In this document: one piece after another, positions 17,346 through 27,437 of the stretch | How the letters are laid out: each line of letters begins with the position of its first letter | Numbering within the stretch: the stretch's first letter is position 1 | Notes under the pieces: model-generated | Seen by the model: only the letters and a program-made list of their open reading frames with translations | Databases searched by the model: none | What the model was told of the DNA's origin: nothing | Translations under genes and position numbers: made by a program | From: Flavobacteriaceae bacterium | GTDB taxonomy: Bacteria > Bacteroidota > Bacteroidia > Flavobacteriales > Flavobacteriaceae | DNA length: 35,392 nt | Direction: 5' to 3' | Assembly: GCA_018623655.1 (NCBI GenBank) | Contig: JAAZVG010000002.1 | Location: 1-35,392, forward strand

Positions 17346-20300
17346 ATGGCATCACATAAACAATATTGGAAAAGTGAAGCAGAGCTGACAAATAACCCTG
17401 TGGTTGATCAATTAGCTCAAAATGAATTCACTGAGAAGTTACCTGTCAATGACTTTCTTGAACAGGAATCAACACTTAAGGATTCTCAATCTACACGTAG
17501 AGATTTTCTTAAGTTCTTGGGTTTTAGCACTGCTGCTGCAACGCTTGCGGCTTGTGAAGGGCCGGTTAAGAAGTCGATACCTTACGTAATTCAACCTGAT
17601 GAGATTGTGCCCGGGGTTGCAAACTACTACGCTACAACGATAGCTGATGGATATGATTTTGCTAGCATCCTTGTTAAGACACGCGAAGGCCGACCAATTA
17701 AAATTGAGAATAATGATCGTGCTACCCTTTTCGGAGGTGCTAATGCTCGTGTTCAAGCATCTGTGCTTAATCTTTACGATAAGAATAGACTACAAGGGCC
17801 TGAGGCTTCTGGATCTGCGATTTCTTGGGATGATTTAGATGCAGCTGTTATCGCGAGATTAGAAAGTGCTAAGAACACAGGAAAAAAAGTTGTTGTTCTT
17901 TCTGGAACCAAGGCGAGTCCGTCTTACTTGAAGGCGATCGAAGCTCTAAAGTCTAAATATGCTAATGTAGAATACCACACTTATGATGCTATTTCATCTG
18001 CCTCTGCCCTAGATGCTTTTGAGTTAGCTTATGGTGAAAGAGCGCTTGCTGATTATGATTTATCTGAAGCAGATATTATTGTTTCTTTTGATGCCGATTT
18101 CTTAGGTGATTGGCAAGGGGGTGGTTATTCAAAAGCATATGCGAAAAATCGTGTTCCTCACCATGGAAAGATGTCACACCATGTGCAAATGGAGTCTAAT
18201 ATGACTTTGAGTGGTGCGAATGCTGATAAGCGTATTCCACTTACTACAGTAGAACAGAAGAGAGCGCTAGCTGCATTATATAACGCATTAAACGGAGTCT
18301 CAGCGTCAGAATCTAGCACAGCGATCTCTGGTCATATTAATGCGATGGCGCAAAGACTGAAGACTGCTGGTTCTAGAGCAGTTGTTCTTTGTGGTATTGA
18401 TGATAGAGATGCTCAATTGATTACCCTTTCCATTAATGAATTTTTGAATAGTGACGCTTTTGATGTAGCGAAACCCAAATACGTGCGTTCAGCTTCTGCT
18501 TCAGTTCTTGAAGATATAGTTACTGCTGCGAATAAGGGAGAGATTGGTGCCATTCTGATTGATGGGGTTAACCCAATCTACAGCGCTCCTGACACCGACG
18601 CATTTGCTGCCGCTTTAGGACAGATTGGATTCTCTGTTACTTCTTCTTTCTCATTAACTGAGACCGCAGCTGCTTCTACTTTTGTAGCATCCGCCTCTCA
18701 TTTCCTTGAATCATGGGGTGATGTTGAGATCAAAAAGGGCCACTATGGGATTACTCAGCCTGTAATTAGAAATTTATTTGATACTCGTCAATTTGAACAA
18801 TCATTACTTGTTTGGTCTGGACTTTCTGAAACCTATCATGATTTTATTCAAAATAACTGGAGAGGCTCTATTTTAAATGGTAGTTCATGGAGCCAAGCGG
18901 TTCAAGATGGTGTTTTTTACCGTTCTCAAAGCACTCCTAGTACGTTTATTGTGAGCAATACAGATTTAGAATCTGCTGTTAACAAGCTTTCTTCATCCTC
19001 TTCTAATGGTATTGAGTTAGTGCTCTATACTAAGACCGGAATGGGTGATGGGCAAATGGCAAATAACCCTTGGCTGCAAGAGTTTCCAGATCCTATTTCA
19101 AGAGCGTCTTGGGATAACTATTTAACCATTTCTAAGGCAGATGCGTTAGCTTATGGCCTTGAAAATGTAAATGTTGCCAACGGTGGGCTCGACGGGAGTT
19201 ATGTTACCTTAAAAGTTGGTGATGTATCCTTAAATCGTGTACCCGTTCTTATTCAACCGGGTCAAGCTAAGGGTACCGTTGGTTTAGCACTAGGTTACGG
19301 TCGCAAATTAGGTATTCAAGACGAAATGCAGACTGGAGTAAATGCTTATTCGCTTTATCTAGGACAGTCTAAAGTTCAGTCGGTTACAATTGAAAAAGAA
19401 CGTGGAATGCATGAATTTGCATGCGTTCAGCTTCACAAAACCTTAATGGGACGTGGTGATATTATCAAGGAAACCACTTTGGAAGATTTCATTAGTAAGC
19501 CTTCTGAAGAATGGAACCCGACTCCAATGGTTTCTTTAGATCATCAAGAAGTTCCAGCAACCTCTGTCGACCTTTGGGAATCGTTCGACCGTACTGTAGG
19601 TCATCATTTTAACTTATCGATTGATCTTAACGCATGTACCGGATGTGGAGCTTGTGTTATTGCTTGTCACGCAGAGAACAATGTACCTGTGGTTGGTAAG
19701 CATGAAATTCGAGTTTCACGAGATATGCACTGGTTGCGAATTGATAGATATTACTCTTCTGAAGAAAGTTTCATTGAGGATACAGAAAAGAAAGAAAACC
19801 TTGATGGTTTATTTGGCGATAACGGAAGTTTAAGTGGATTTGGTTCTATGGAAGATCCTTCAGAAAATCCCCAAGTTGCCTTTCAGCCGGTAATGTGTCA
19901 GCACTGTAATCATGCTCCTTGTGAGACGGTTTGTCCTGTTGCTGCAACTTCACACTCTCGTCAAGGTCACAATCACATGGCATACAATCGCTGTATTGGT
20001 ACAAGATATTGCGCAAATAACTGTCCTTATAAAGTTCGTCGCTTTAACTGGTTCTTATACAGTCAAAACGACGAGTTTGATTTCCACATGAACAATGACT
20101 TAGGTCGAATGGTTCTTAACCCTGATGTTAACGTACGTTCTCGAGGGGTAATGGAAAAATGTTCGATGTGTATTCAACGTACACAAAAAACCATTTTGGA
20201 TGCTAAAGCTGAGGGGCGCACTATTAAAGATGGTGAATTCCAAACGGCTTGTTCTGCTGCTTGTGATACAGGTGCTTTAGTATTTGGTGATATTAACGAT

Positions 20301-20420
20301 AAAGAAAGTCGAGTTGCTAAACTTAAAGAGAGCGAGCGCATGTACCATTTATTAGAGCACGTAGGTACACAACCTAATGTGTTCTACCATGTTAAAGTAA
20401 GAAATACCGAAAAGGCCTAA
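17346..20420 (+). CDS. actB: Alternative complex III subunit ActB, Tat-targeted molybdopterin-oxidoreductase-like/Fe-S protein
   Basis: Tat-like signal STRRDFLKFLGFSTAAATLAAC after a ~50-aa extension; Fe-S motifs CTGCGACVIACHAENNVPVVG, CQHCNHAPCETVCPV, CIGTRYCANNCPYKVRRFN. Confidence 0.94.
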   Translation: MASHKQYWKSEAELTNNPVVDQLAQNEFTEKLPVNDFLEQESTLKDSQSTRRDFLKFLGFSTAAATLAACEGPVKKSIPYVIQPDEIVPGVANYYATTIADGYDFASILVKTREGRPIKIENNDRATLFGGANARVQASVLNLYDKNRLQGPEASGSAISWDDLDAAVIARLESAKNTGKKVVVLSGTKASPSYLKAIEALKSKYANVEYHTYDAISSASALDAFELAYGERALADYDLSEADIIVSFDADFLGDWQGGGYSKAYAKNRVPHHGKMSHHVQMESNMTLSGANADKRIPLTTVEQKRALAALYNALNGVSASESSTAISGHINAMAQRLKTAGSRAVVLCGIDDRDAQLITLSINEFLNSDAFDVAKPKYVRSASASVLEDIVTAANKGEIGAILIDGVNPIYSAPDTDAFAAALGQIGFSVTSSFSLTETAAASTFVASASHFLESWGDVEIKKGHYGITQPVIRNLFDTRQFEQSLLVWSGLSETYHDFIQNNWRGSILNGSSWSQAVQDGVFYRSQSTPSTFIVSNTDLESAVNKLSSSSSNGIELVLYTKTGMGDGQMANNPWLQEFPDPISRASWDNYLTISKADALAYGLENVNVANGGLDGSYVTLKVGDVSLNRVPVLIQPGQAKGTVGLALGYGRKLGIQDEMQTGVNAYSLYLGQSKVQSVTIEKERGMHEFACVQLHKTLMGRGDIIKETTLEDFISKPSEEWNPTPMVSLDHQEVPATSVDLWESFDRTVGHHFNLSIDLNACTGCGACVIACHAENNVPVVGKHEIRVSRDMHWLRIDRYYSSEESFIEDTEKKENLDGLFGDNGSLSGFGSMEDPSENPQVAFQPVMCQHCNHAPCETVCPVAATSHSRQGHNHMAYNRCIGTRYCANNCPYKVRRFNWFLYSQNDEFDFHMNNDLGRMVLNPDVNVRSRGVMEKCSMCIQRTQKTILDAKAEGRTIKDGEFQTACSAACDTGALVFGDINDKESRVAKLKESERMYHLLEHVGTQPNVFYHVKVRNTEKA

Positions 20421-20441
20421 TCATTAATAATACAATCTATT

Positions 20442-21911
20442 ATGGCATCGCATTATGAAGCTCCGATACGTAAACCGCTAGTAACTGGCTCAAAGAGTTA
20501 CAGCGATGTATCGAATGATATTGCCCGTCCTGTTGAGGGAAAGGCAAATAAACAATGGTGGATCGTTTTCTCCATTGCACTTGTAGCCTTTTTATGGGGT
20601 TTAGGATCGATCATCTACACCATTGCTACAGGTATTGGTGTTTGGGGTCTTAATAAAACAGTAAACTGGGCTTGGGATATTACCAACTTTGTTTGGTGGG
20701 TAGGTATTGGTCACGCGGGAACACTTATATCTGCTGTACTTCTTCTTTTTAGACAGAAGTGGCGTATGGCGATTAACCGTTCGGCTGAAGCGATGACCAT
20801 CTTTTCAGTGATCCAAGCAGGTTTATTCCCTATTATTCACATGGGTAGACCTTGGTTGGCTTTCTGGGTGCTTCCTATTCCTAACCAATACGGTTCGCTT
20901 TGGGTAAACTTTAACTCGCCGCTATTATGGGACGTGTTTGCGATTTCAACCTATCTATCGGTTTCGCTTGTATTTTGGTGGACAGGATTACTCCCAGACT
21001 TCGCAATGATTAGAGACCGCGCGGTTCGTCCATTTCAAAAGAAAATTTATAGCCTTTTAAGTTTTGGATGGACGGGTAGAGCTAAAGACTGGCAGCGTTT
21101 TGAAGAAGTTTCTCTAGTTCTTGCAGGTCTTGCAACGCCACTAGTACTTTCTGTACATACGATTGTATCTTTTGACTTTGCGACCTCTGTGATTCCTGGA
21201 TGGCATACTACGATTTTCCCTCCTTATTTCGTAGCTGGGGCGATCTTCTCAGGATTTGCCATGGTAAACACCTTGCTTATTATTATGAGAAAAGTAGTAG
21301 GCTTTGAAGACTATATTACACTTCAGCACATTGAACTTATGAATATTGTAATTATGATTACTGGTTCGATTGTTGGATGCGCCTATATCACCGAGCTTTT
21401 TATCGCTTGGTATTCAGGAGTAGAGTATGAGCAGTACGCCTTTCTAAACCGTGCAACTGGTCCTTACGCTTGGGCCTATTGGTCGATGATGACTTGTAAT
21501 GTGTTCTCACCTCAATTCATGTGGATCAAGAAACTCAGAACGAGCATTATGTTCTCTTTCTTTATTTCAATTGTTGTAAATATCGGTATGTGGTTTGAAC
21601 GATTTGTAATTATCGTTACTTCACTTCACCGTGACTACCTTCCATCTTCATGGACGATGTTCTCTCCGACTTTCGTTGATATCGGAATCTTTATCGGAAC
21701 GATTGGTTTCTTCTTTGTCTTATTCCTGCTCTATTCAAGAACGTTCCCTGTAATTGCGCAAGCTGAGGTTAAGTCTATCCTTAAATCTTCTGCTGACAAT
21801 TACAAGGCCCTTCGAGCTGAAGGTAAACCTTTATACGAAATGCCTCCTAGAGGTAAAGTAACCACTTACGAGGTGGAAGAATCTAATACTAACTTAACCA
21901 CCGATCACTAA
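20442..21911 (+). CDS. actC: Alternative complex III subunit ActC (NrfD/PsrC-like membrane protein)
   Basis: Multi-pass NrfD-like sequence (WDITNFVWWVGIGHAGTLISAVLLLFRQKWR) in act operon context. Confidence 0.93.
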   Translation: MASHYEAPIRKPLVTGSKSYSDVSNDIARPVEGKANKQWWIVFSIALVAFLWGLGSIIYTIATGIGVWGLNKTVNWAWDITNFVWWVGIGHAGTLISAVLLLFRQKWRMAINRSAEAMTIFSVIQAGLFPIIHMGRPWLAFWVLPIPNQYGSLWVNFNSPLLWDVFAISTYLSVSLVFWWTGLLPDFAMIRDRAVRPFQKKIYSLLSFGWTGRAKDWQRFEEVSLVLAGLATPLVLSVHTIVSFDFATSVIPGWHTTIFPPYFVAGAIFSGFAMVNTLLIIMRKVVGFEDYITLQHIELMNIVIMITGSIVGCAYITELFIAWYSGVEYEQYAFLNRATGPYAWAYWSMMTCNVFSPQFMWIKKLRTSIMFSFFISIVVNIGMWFERFVIIVTSLHRDYLPSSWTMFSPTFVDIGIFIGTIGFFFVLFLLYSRTFPVIAQAEVKSILKSSADNYKALRAEGKPLYEMPPRGKVTTYEVEESNTNLTTDH

Positions 21912-21912
21912 T

Positions 21913-22437
21913 ATGGCATCAAAAGTTTTTAGAGCGCTTTATACTGATGATGACATTCTGATGAATGCCGTCAAGCAGGTTCGTGGACAAAAGTATCATA
22001 TTGAAGAGGTTTACACTCCTTTTCCTGTACACGGGCTAGATAAGGCCTTAGGTCTTGAAGATAGCCGTATTTCAATGGCTGCTTTCTTATATGGAGTACT
22101 TGGTCTAACGGTAGCAATCACCATGATGAATTACATTATGATCGAAGATTGGCCTCAGGACATTGGCGGAAAGCCGAGTTTCACCTTTTTTCAAAATTTA
22201 CCGGCATTCATACCAGTGATGTTTGAGATGACAGTGTTCTTTGCTGCTCACCTCATGGTAATAACCTTTTATTTGAGAAGTCGAATGTGGCCTTTCAAGA
22301 AAGCTGAAAACCCTAATCCTAGAACGACAAGTGATCTTTTCCTTATGGAGGTTGCTGTTAAGTCAGATCAGGAAGAGAAATTAACCGAACTTTTACTTGA
22401 TACCGGGGCCATAGAGGTTCAGGTTCCTAAAGCTTAA
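21913..22437 (+). CDS. actD: Alternative complex III subunit ActD (DUF3341)
   Basis: GGKPSFTFFQNLPAFIPVMFEMTVFFAAHLMV typical of DUF3341; operon position. Confidence 0.92.
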   Translation: MASKVFRALYTDDDILMNAVKQVRGQKYHIEEVYTPFPVHGLDKALGLEDSRISMAAFLYGVLGLTVAITMMNYIMIEDWPQDIGGKPSFTFFQNLPAFIPVMFEMTVFFAAHLMVITFYLRSRMWPFKKAENPNPRTTSDLFLMEVAVKSDQEEKLTELLLDTGAIEVQVPKA

Positions 22438-22440
22438 TAC

Positions 22441-23004
22441 ATGAAGTCAGTTTTATCTAAAATTACGCTCATCGCTCTAGCCTTAACGGCGGTGTCTTGC
22501 TTTGATAAGAGCAAGCCTAATTTTCAATATTTCCCTAACATGTATGAGTCTGTAGGCTATGAAACTTACGGTGAGGCTCCTATTTTACCTGAAAATACTG
22601 CAGCCTTATTGCCTGCAGAGGGAACCGTTCCTAGAGGTTGGTTACCTTATAGATTTGACAATACTCTTGAGGGTAAGGAATTGGCCAGAGTTGATAAAAA
22701 TCCACTTTTAGTTGAAAATCGCGATAGTGATCTTGCCAAAGGAAAAGAACTTTACAATGTGTACTGCGCTATTTGTCATGGCATTAAAGGTGATGGTCAG
22801 GGTACATTAGTAAAGCGTGAGAAAATTTTAGGGGTACCTACCTATGCTGATGTAGCTCGTAACATCACTGTAGGAAGTACGTATCACACCATTTATTACG
22901 GTCTTAACTCAATGGGTTCTTACGCAGCTCAATTGAGCAGTGAAGAGGAGATTTGGCAGATTTCTGCTTATGTAATGGAATTAAAAAAGGACCTAACGAA
23001 ATAA
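22441..23004 (+). CDS. actE: Alternative complex III subunit ActE, monoheme cytochrome c lipoprotein
   Basis: Lipobox-like AVSC, one CAICH heme motif, operon position. Confidence 0.92.
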   Translation: MKSVLSKITLIALALTAVSCFDKSKPNFQYFPNMYESVGYETYGEAPILPENTAALLPAEGTVPRGWLPYRFDNTLEGKELARVDKNPLLVENRDSDLAKGKELYNVYCAICHGIKGDGQGTLVKREKILGVPTYADVARNITVGSTYHTIYYGLNSMGSYAAQLSSEEEIWQISAYVMELKKDLTK

Positions 23005-23014
23005 GCAAATTAGT

Positions 23015-24424
23015 ATGTATCAGTTTTCACAACGATTTAAGATAACTACCCTTATACTTATGGGGTTAGGGCTTTTAGGCCTAGGTTATGGTTTTATGAG
23101 CGCTCCTACAACCATTGAAGAGGCTAAAGCTATTATGGCATCTCATGAAGGTGATCACGGTGGAGAACACCACAGTGCAGATCACCCAACTCTTGCTGAA
23201 GCTCACCATGGAAATGATGAATCTCATCATACTGCTACCGAAGAAAATACCCATTCTGAAGGTCATGATGAACCCATGAGTCATGATACTCATGCTACCT
23301 CTGCTGATGAACACGATTCTTCTCATGATCAGCATGTTCTAGACCAGATGAAGAATAGACCTTGGTCTGCCTTTTACGTAGGTGCGTTATTCTCATTCTT
23401 AATTGCTCTTGGAGTTTTGGCTTTTTATGCGATTAATCGTGCTGCTCAGGCAGGTTGGTCGCCACTTTTATTTAGAGTGATGGAGGGTATTACCTCTTAC
23501 CTTATTCCAGGGGGTATCATTTTATTCATATTCTTTGTTCTATCTGGGCTTCATATGAATCATCTATTTGTTTGGATGGATGCTGATGTAGTAGCACATG
23601 ACAAATTAATTCAGAACAAAAGTGGGTACTTAAATACTCCTTTCTTTCTTATTCGTGCAGCTTTATATATTGGAGGATGGATTGCTTACAGACAGTATTC
23701 TAGAAAACTATCACTAGCCGAAGAGACCGCCTCAGACAACAAACCTTTCATTACTAACTTCAAGTTAGCCGCTGGTTTCTTAGCTTTCTTCCTCGTATCT
23801 GAATCAATGATGTCTTGGGATTGGATTATGAGTCTTGACCCTCACTGGTTTAGTACGCTATTCGGATGGTACGTGTTCGCAAGTTTCTTTGTGTCTGGTA
23901 TTACGGTAATTGCTTTATTCACACTTTATCTTAAGTCTAAAGGTCTTCTCGAATCTGTAAATAGCTCTCATGTTCATGATCTTGCCAAATTCATGTTTGG
24001 TATCAGCATTTTCTGGACCTATTTGTGGTTTAGCCAGTTTATGTTGATTTGGTACGCCGATATTCCAGAAGAGGTGACTTATTATGTGATGCGATTTGAA
24101 GCATATAAAGTTCCTTTCTTAGGGATGTTAGTACTGAACTTTATTTTTCCATTGCTTGTGATTATGAGAAGCGATTATAAACGTATTCCTTGGTTTGTTG
24201 AGACTGTTGGAATCGTTATTCTTATCGGTCATTACTTTGATTTTTATAATATGATTATGCCAGGTACTGTTGGGGCTCATTGGTCTTTCGGTATCCCTGA
24301 ATTAGGTGGAATATTATTCTTTGCGGGTCTATTTCTTTATGTGGTTGCTACTTCGCTTACTAAGGTTGCAGTGGAACCAAAAGGAAATGCTCTATTAGAG
24401 GAGAGTAAACATTTTCACTATTAA
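23015..24424 (+). CDS. actF: Alternative complex III subunit ActF (membrane protein) with His-rich loop
   Basis: ActF/quinol:cytochrome c oxidoreductase membrane subunit-like helices (ESMMSWDWIMSLDPHWFSTLFGWYVFAS), operon position. Confidence 0.92.
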   Translation: MYQFSQRFKITTLILMGLGLLGLGYGFMSAPTTIEEAKAIMASHEGDHGGEHHSADHPTLAEAHHGNDESHHTATEENTHSEGHDEPMSHDTHATSADEHDSSHDQHVLDQMKNRPWSAFYVGALFSFLIALGVLAFYAINRAAQAGWSPLLFRVMEGITSYLIPGGIILFIFFVLSGLHMNHLFVWMDADVVAHDKLIQNKSGYLNTPFFLIRAALYIGGWIAYRQYSRKLSLAEETASDNKPFITNFKLAAGFLAFFLVSESMMSWDWIMSLDPHWFSTLFGWYVFASFFVSGITVIALFTLYLKSKGLLESVNSSHVHDLAKFMFGISIFWTYLWFSQFMLIWYADIPEEVTYYVMRFEAYKVPFLGMLVLNFIFPLLVIMRSDYKRIPWFVETVGIVILIGHYFDFYNMIMPGTVGAHWSFGIPELGGILFFAGLFLYVVATSLTKVAVEPKGNALLEESKHFHY

Positions 24425-24447
24425 AATAACGACGTTAGATAATAAAC

Positions 24448-25515
24448 ATGACAACACCATTAATTCTAGCAGTTTTAGCTCTTGTTGCGATTGCAGTATG
24501 GCAGTTAGCTAAGATTTTTGAATTATCGCAACTTTCAAGAGGTAAGAAATCGGATTCAACTATCGCCGATGATGAAGACAACAATTACAATGGCTACCTG
24601 CTGTTTGCATTCCTTGTGTTCATCTATGGTATTACCATTTTTAGTTTTTCTAAGTACGGAAAGATGGTATTATCAATTCCTGCCTCAGAACATGGAGTAG
24701 ATTATGATCGCTTGATGTGGATTTCTTTCGCTATCATTTTCTTTGTACAAACCATTACTCAATTCTTGCTCCATTACTTTGGATATAAATATCGCGGTGC
24801 AAAAGGAAAAAAAGCTCTTTTCTATGCCGACAATGACAAGCTGGAGTTGATTTGGACTATCATTCCTGTTATCACTCTTGCCGCACTCATTCTTTATGGC
24901 CTTTATTCATGGACTAATATCATGGATATCAATGATGAAGGAGACCCTTTAGTCGTTGAGTTATATGCCCAGCAGTTTAACTGGACGGCCCGTTATGGAG
25001 GTGAGGATAATGTGCTAGGAGATGCAAGTACGCGCCTAATCGATATCGATAAGGCCAATGTTCTTGGGCTCGATGAATCTGATCCGAATGCTATTGACGA
25101 TATCATCGTAAAAGAGTTGCATTTACCGGTAGGTCGTAAGGTTAACTTTTATATGCGTTCCCAGGATGTTCTTCACTCAGCTTACATGCCACACTTTAGA
25201 GCTCAGATGAACTGTGTTCCAGGTATGGTTACTCAGTTTTCCTTTACGCCAACGATGACTACTGAAGAGATGCGTTTGCAGCCCGAAATCATCGATAAGG
25301 TTAAGAGAACAAATAAAATTCGTGCTGAGCGGGCAGCTGCAGGTGAAGAAAATAGTGATCCTTGGCAATTTGACTATGTTCTCTTATGTAATAAGATATG
25401 TGGTAAATCACATTACAACATGCAGATGAAAATCATTGTAGAGTCAGAAAAAGATTTTCAGAATTGGATAGACTCTCAGAAAACCTTTAGTGAAACTGTT
25501 ATCGCAGTTCCCTAA
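24448..25515 (+). CDS. coxB: Cytochrome c oxidase subunit II
   Basis: CuA motif CNKICGKSHYNM (CxxxCxxxHxxM) and DVLHSAYMPHFRAQMNCVPGM; two N-terminal TM segments plus a helix preceding ELIWTIIPV. Confidence 0.95.
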   Translation: MTTPLILAVLALVAIAVWQLAKIFELSQLSRGKKSDSTIADDEDNNYNGYLLFAFLVFIYGITIFSFSKYGKMVLSIPASEHGVDYDRLMWISFAIIFFVQTITQFLLHYFGYKYRGAKGKKALFYADNDKLELIWTIIPVITLAALILYGLYSWTNIMDINDEGDPLVVELYAQQFNWTARYGGEDNVLGDASTRLIDIDKANVLGLDESDPNAIDDIIVKELHLPVGRKVNFYMRSQDVLHSAYMPHFRAQMNCVPGMVTQFSFTPTMTTEEMRLQPEIIDKVKRTNKIRAERAAAGEENSDPWQFDYVLLCNKICGKSHYNMQMKIIVESEKDFQNWIDSQKTFSETVIAVP

Positions 25516-25561
25516 ATTTGTAACGAAAAAGAAAATTTAAAAGTTTAAATAAGGTAGTATT

Positions 25562-27352
25562 ATGGCTCACGAGGCAGAACACCATCACAAAGAAACCTTT
25601 ATTACCAAGTACATTTTTAGTCAAGATCACAAGATGATTGCTAAGCAGTACTTGATTACTGGATTAATCATGGGCTTCATTGGAATCGCAATGTCCCTAT
25701 TATTCCGTATGCAATTAGCATGGCCTGGAGAGGCTTCTCCTGTTTTCAAAGCACTTCTTGGCAAGTGGGCGCCAGACGGGGTAATGGATGCTGATATTTA
25801 TCTGGCATTGGTAACGATTCACGGTACTATCATGGTATTCTTTGTCCTAACTGCTGGTTTAAGTGGTACCTTTTCGAATTTGCTTATTCCGCTTCAGATT
25901 GGTGCACGAGATATGGCATCAGGTTTCCTTAATATGGTATCTTATTGGCTGTTTTTCTTGTCATGTGCGATTATGTTGGCTTCGTTATTTGTAGAAGCTG
26001 GGCCTGCTGCTGCTGGATGGACGGTTTACCCACCACTCTCAGCGCTTCCACAAGCACAACCAGGATCAGGCCTAGGAATGACATTATGGTTGGTTTCGAT
26101 GGCCATTTTTATTGCTTCATCACTATTAGGATCGTTGAACTACATCGTGACAGTTCTGAATCTTAGAACTAAGGGAATGACAATGACACGTCTTCCACTT
26201 ACGATTTGGGCGTTCTTTGTAACCGCCATTATTGGGGTTGTTTCTTTCCCAGTACTACTTTCCGCTGCACTATTACTGCTCATGGACCGTAGTTTTGGAA
26301 CCTCTTTTTTTCTTTCAGATATTTTCATCCAAGGGGAGGTGCTGCACTACCAAGGAGGCTCACCTGTACTTTATGAGCACCTTTTTTGGTTTTTAGGTCA
26401 CCCTGAAGTTTACATCGTTTTATTACCTGCATTGGGAATTACTTCAGAAGTAATGTCTACCAATGCTCGTAAGCCTATCTTCGGATACCGTGCGATGATT
26501 GCATCTATTTTAGGTATTGCTTTCCTTTCTACGATCGTGTGGGGTCACCACATGTTTATTTCGGGTATGAATCCATTTCTTGGTTCTGTTTTTACCTTTA
26601 CTACATTACTGATAGCTATCCCATCTGCGGTAAAAGCTTTCAACTATATCACGACTTTATGGAAGGGTAATCTTCAATTGAATCCAGCCATGCTCTTTTC
26701 TATTGGTCTTGTATCTACCTTCATTACAGGAGGATTAACAGGAATCATTCTCGGGGATAGCACACTAGATATCAATGTTCACGATACTTATTTTGTCGTA
26801 GCTCACTTCCATTTAGTAATGGGTATCTCTGCACTTTATGGTCTGTTTGCTGGAGTATACCACTGGTTCCCTAAAATGTTCCAGGGGCGTATGATGAATA
26901 AGAATTTAGGTTATATCCATTTTTGGGTAACTGCCGTAGCTTCTTATGGGGTATTCTTCCCTATGCATTTTGTTGGAATGGCTGGTGTTCCTAGAAGATA
27001 TTATCAGAACACGGCGTTTCCGATGTTTGACGAATTGACAGATGTTCAAATTTTAATGACTGTCTTCGCACTTATCGCTGCCGCAGCTCAGCTAGTGTTT
27101 GTGTACAACTTCATTTACAGTATTTTCTATGGTAAGAAAGGTTCACTAAATCCTTGGAATTCAAATACTTTAGAATGGACGGCGCCACAGAAACACATAC
27201 ACGGAAACTGGCCTGGGGCGATTCCTGAGGTTCATCGCTGGTCTTATGATTACAGTAAAACCTATGAGGATGGCTCGTATATAATTGAAGGACAAGATTT
27301 CGTTCCTCAAAACATCCCTCTGCAGCCAAACGAAGAAGAGCTAAATCACTAA
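25562..27352 (+). CDS. coxA: Cytochrome c oxidase subunit I
   Basis: [53 protein letters not shown] heme-copper oxidase motifs. Confidence 0.97.
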   Translation: MAHEAEHHHKETFITKYIFSQDHKMIAKQYLITGLIMGFIGIAMSLLFRMQLAWPGEASPVFKALLGKWAPDGVMDADIYLALVTIHGTIMVFFVLTAGLSGTFSNLLIPLQIGARDMASGFLNMVSYWLFFLSCAIMLASLFVEAGPAAAGWTVYPPLSALPQAQPGSGLGMTLWLVSMAIFIASSLLGSLNYIVTVLNLRTKGMTMTRLPLTIWAFFVTAIIGVVSFPVLLSAALLLLMDRSFGTSFFLSDIFIQGEVLHYQGGSPVLYEHLFWFLGHPEVYIVLLPALGITSEVMSTNARKPIFGYRAMIASILGIAFLSTIVWGHHMFISGMNPFLGSVFTFTTLLIAIPSAVKAFNYITTLWKGNLQLNPAMLFSIGLVSTFITGGLTGIILGDSTLDINVHDTYFVVAHFHLVMGISALYGLFAGVYHWFPKMFQGRMMNKNLGYIHFWVTAVASYGVFFPMHFVGMAGVPRRYYQNTAFPMFDELTDVQILMTVFALIAAAAQLVFVYNFIYSIFYGKKGSLNPWNSNTLEWTAPQKHIHGNWPGAIPEVHRWSYDYSKTYEDGSYIIEGQDFVPQNIPLQPNEEELNH

Positions 27353-27375
27353 TAATAACAAGTTTTCTATATACG

Positions 27376-27402
27376 AAGCCCTGCAATTGCGGGGCTTTTT
27401 TT
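27376..27402 (+). terminator. Rho-independent terminator after the act-cox operon
   Basis: AAGCCCTGC-AATT-GCGGGGCTT followed by TTTTT, between coxA stop and ruvB start. Confidence 0.85.
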
Positions 27403-27437
27403 ATGAGGATTGCCTACCTTTAAGTAAAGCTTTGAAC

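Noticed and set aside
17346-20420. ActB as a genuine molybdoenzyme (formate dehydrogenase/polysulfide reductase)
   Set aside because: Context (actA, C-F) and the Tat-variant plus fused Fe-S architecture match ACIII ActB, which is established to lack a molybdopterin cofactor.
25513-25520. TAAATTTG between coxB and coxA as a promoter
   Set aside because: Overlaps the coxB stop, no -33 element, and the genes look co-transcribed; a chance match in AT-rich DNA is likely.
27387-27437. Upstream ruvB start (TTG at 27387)
   Set aside because: Lies inside the act-cox terminator hairpin; MNENLDATG at 27438 is a better start.
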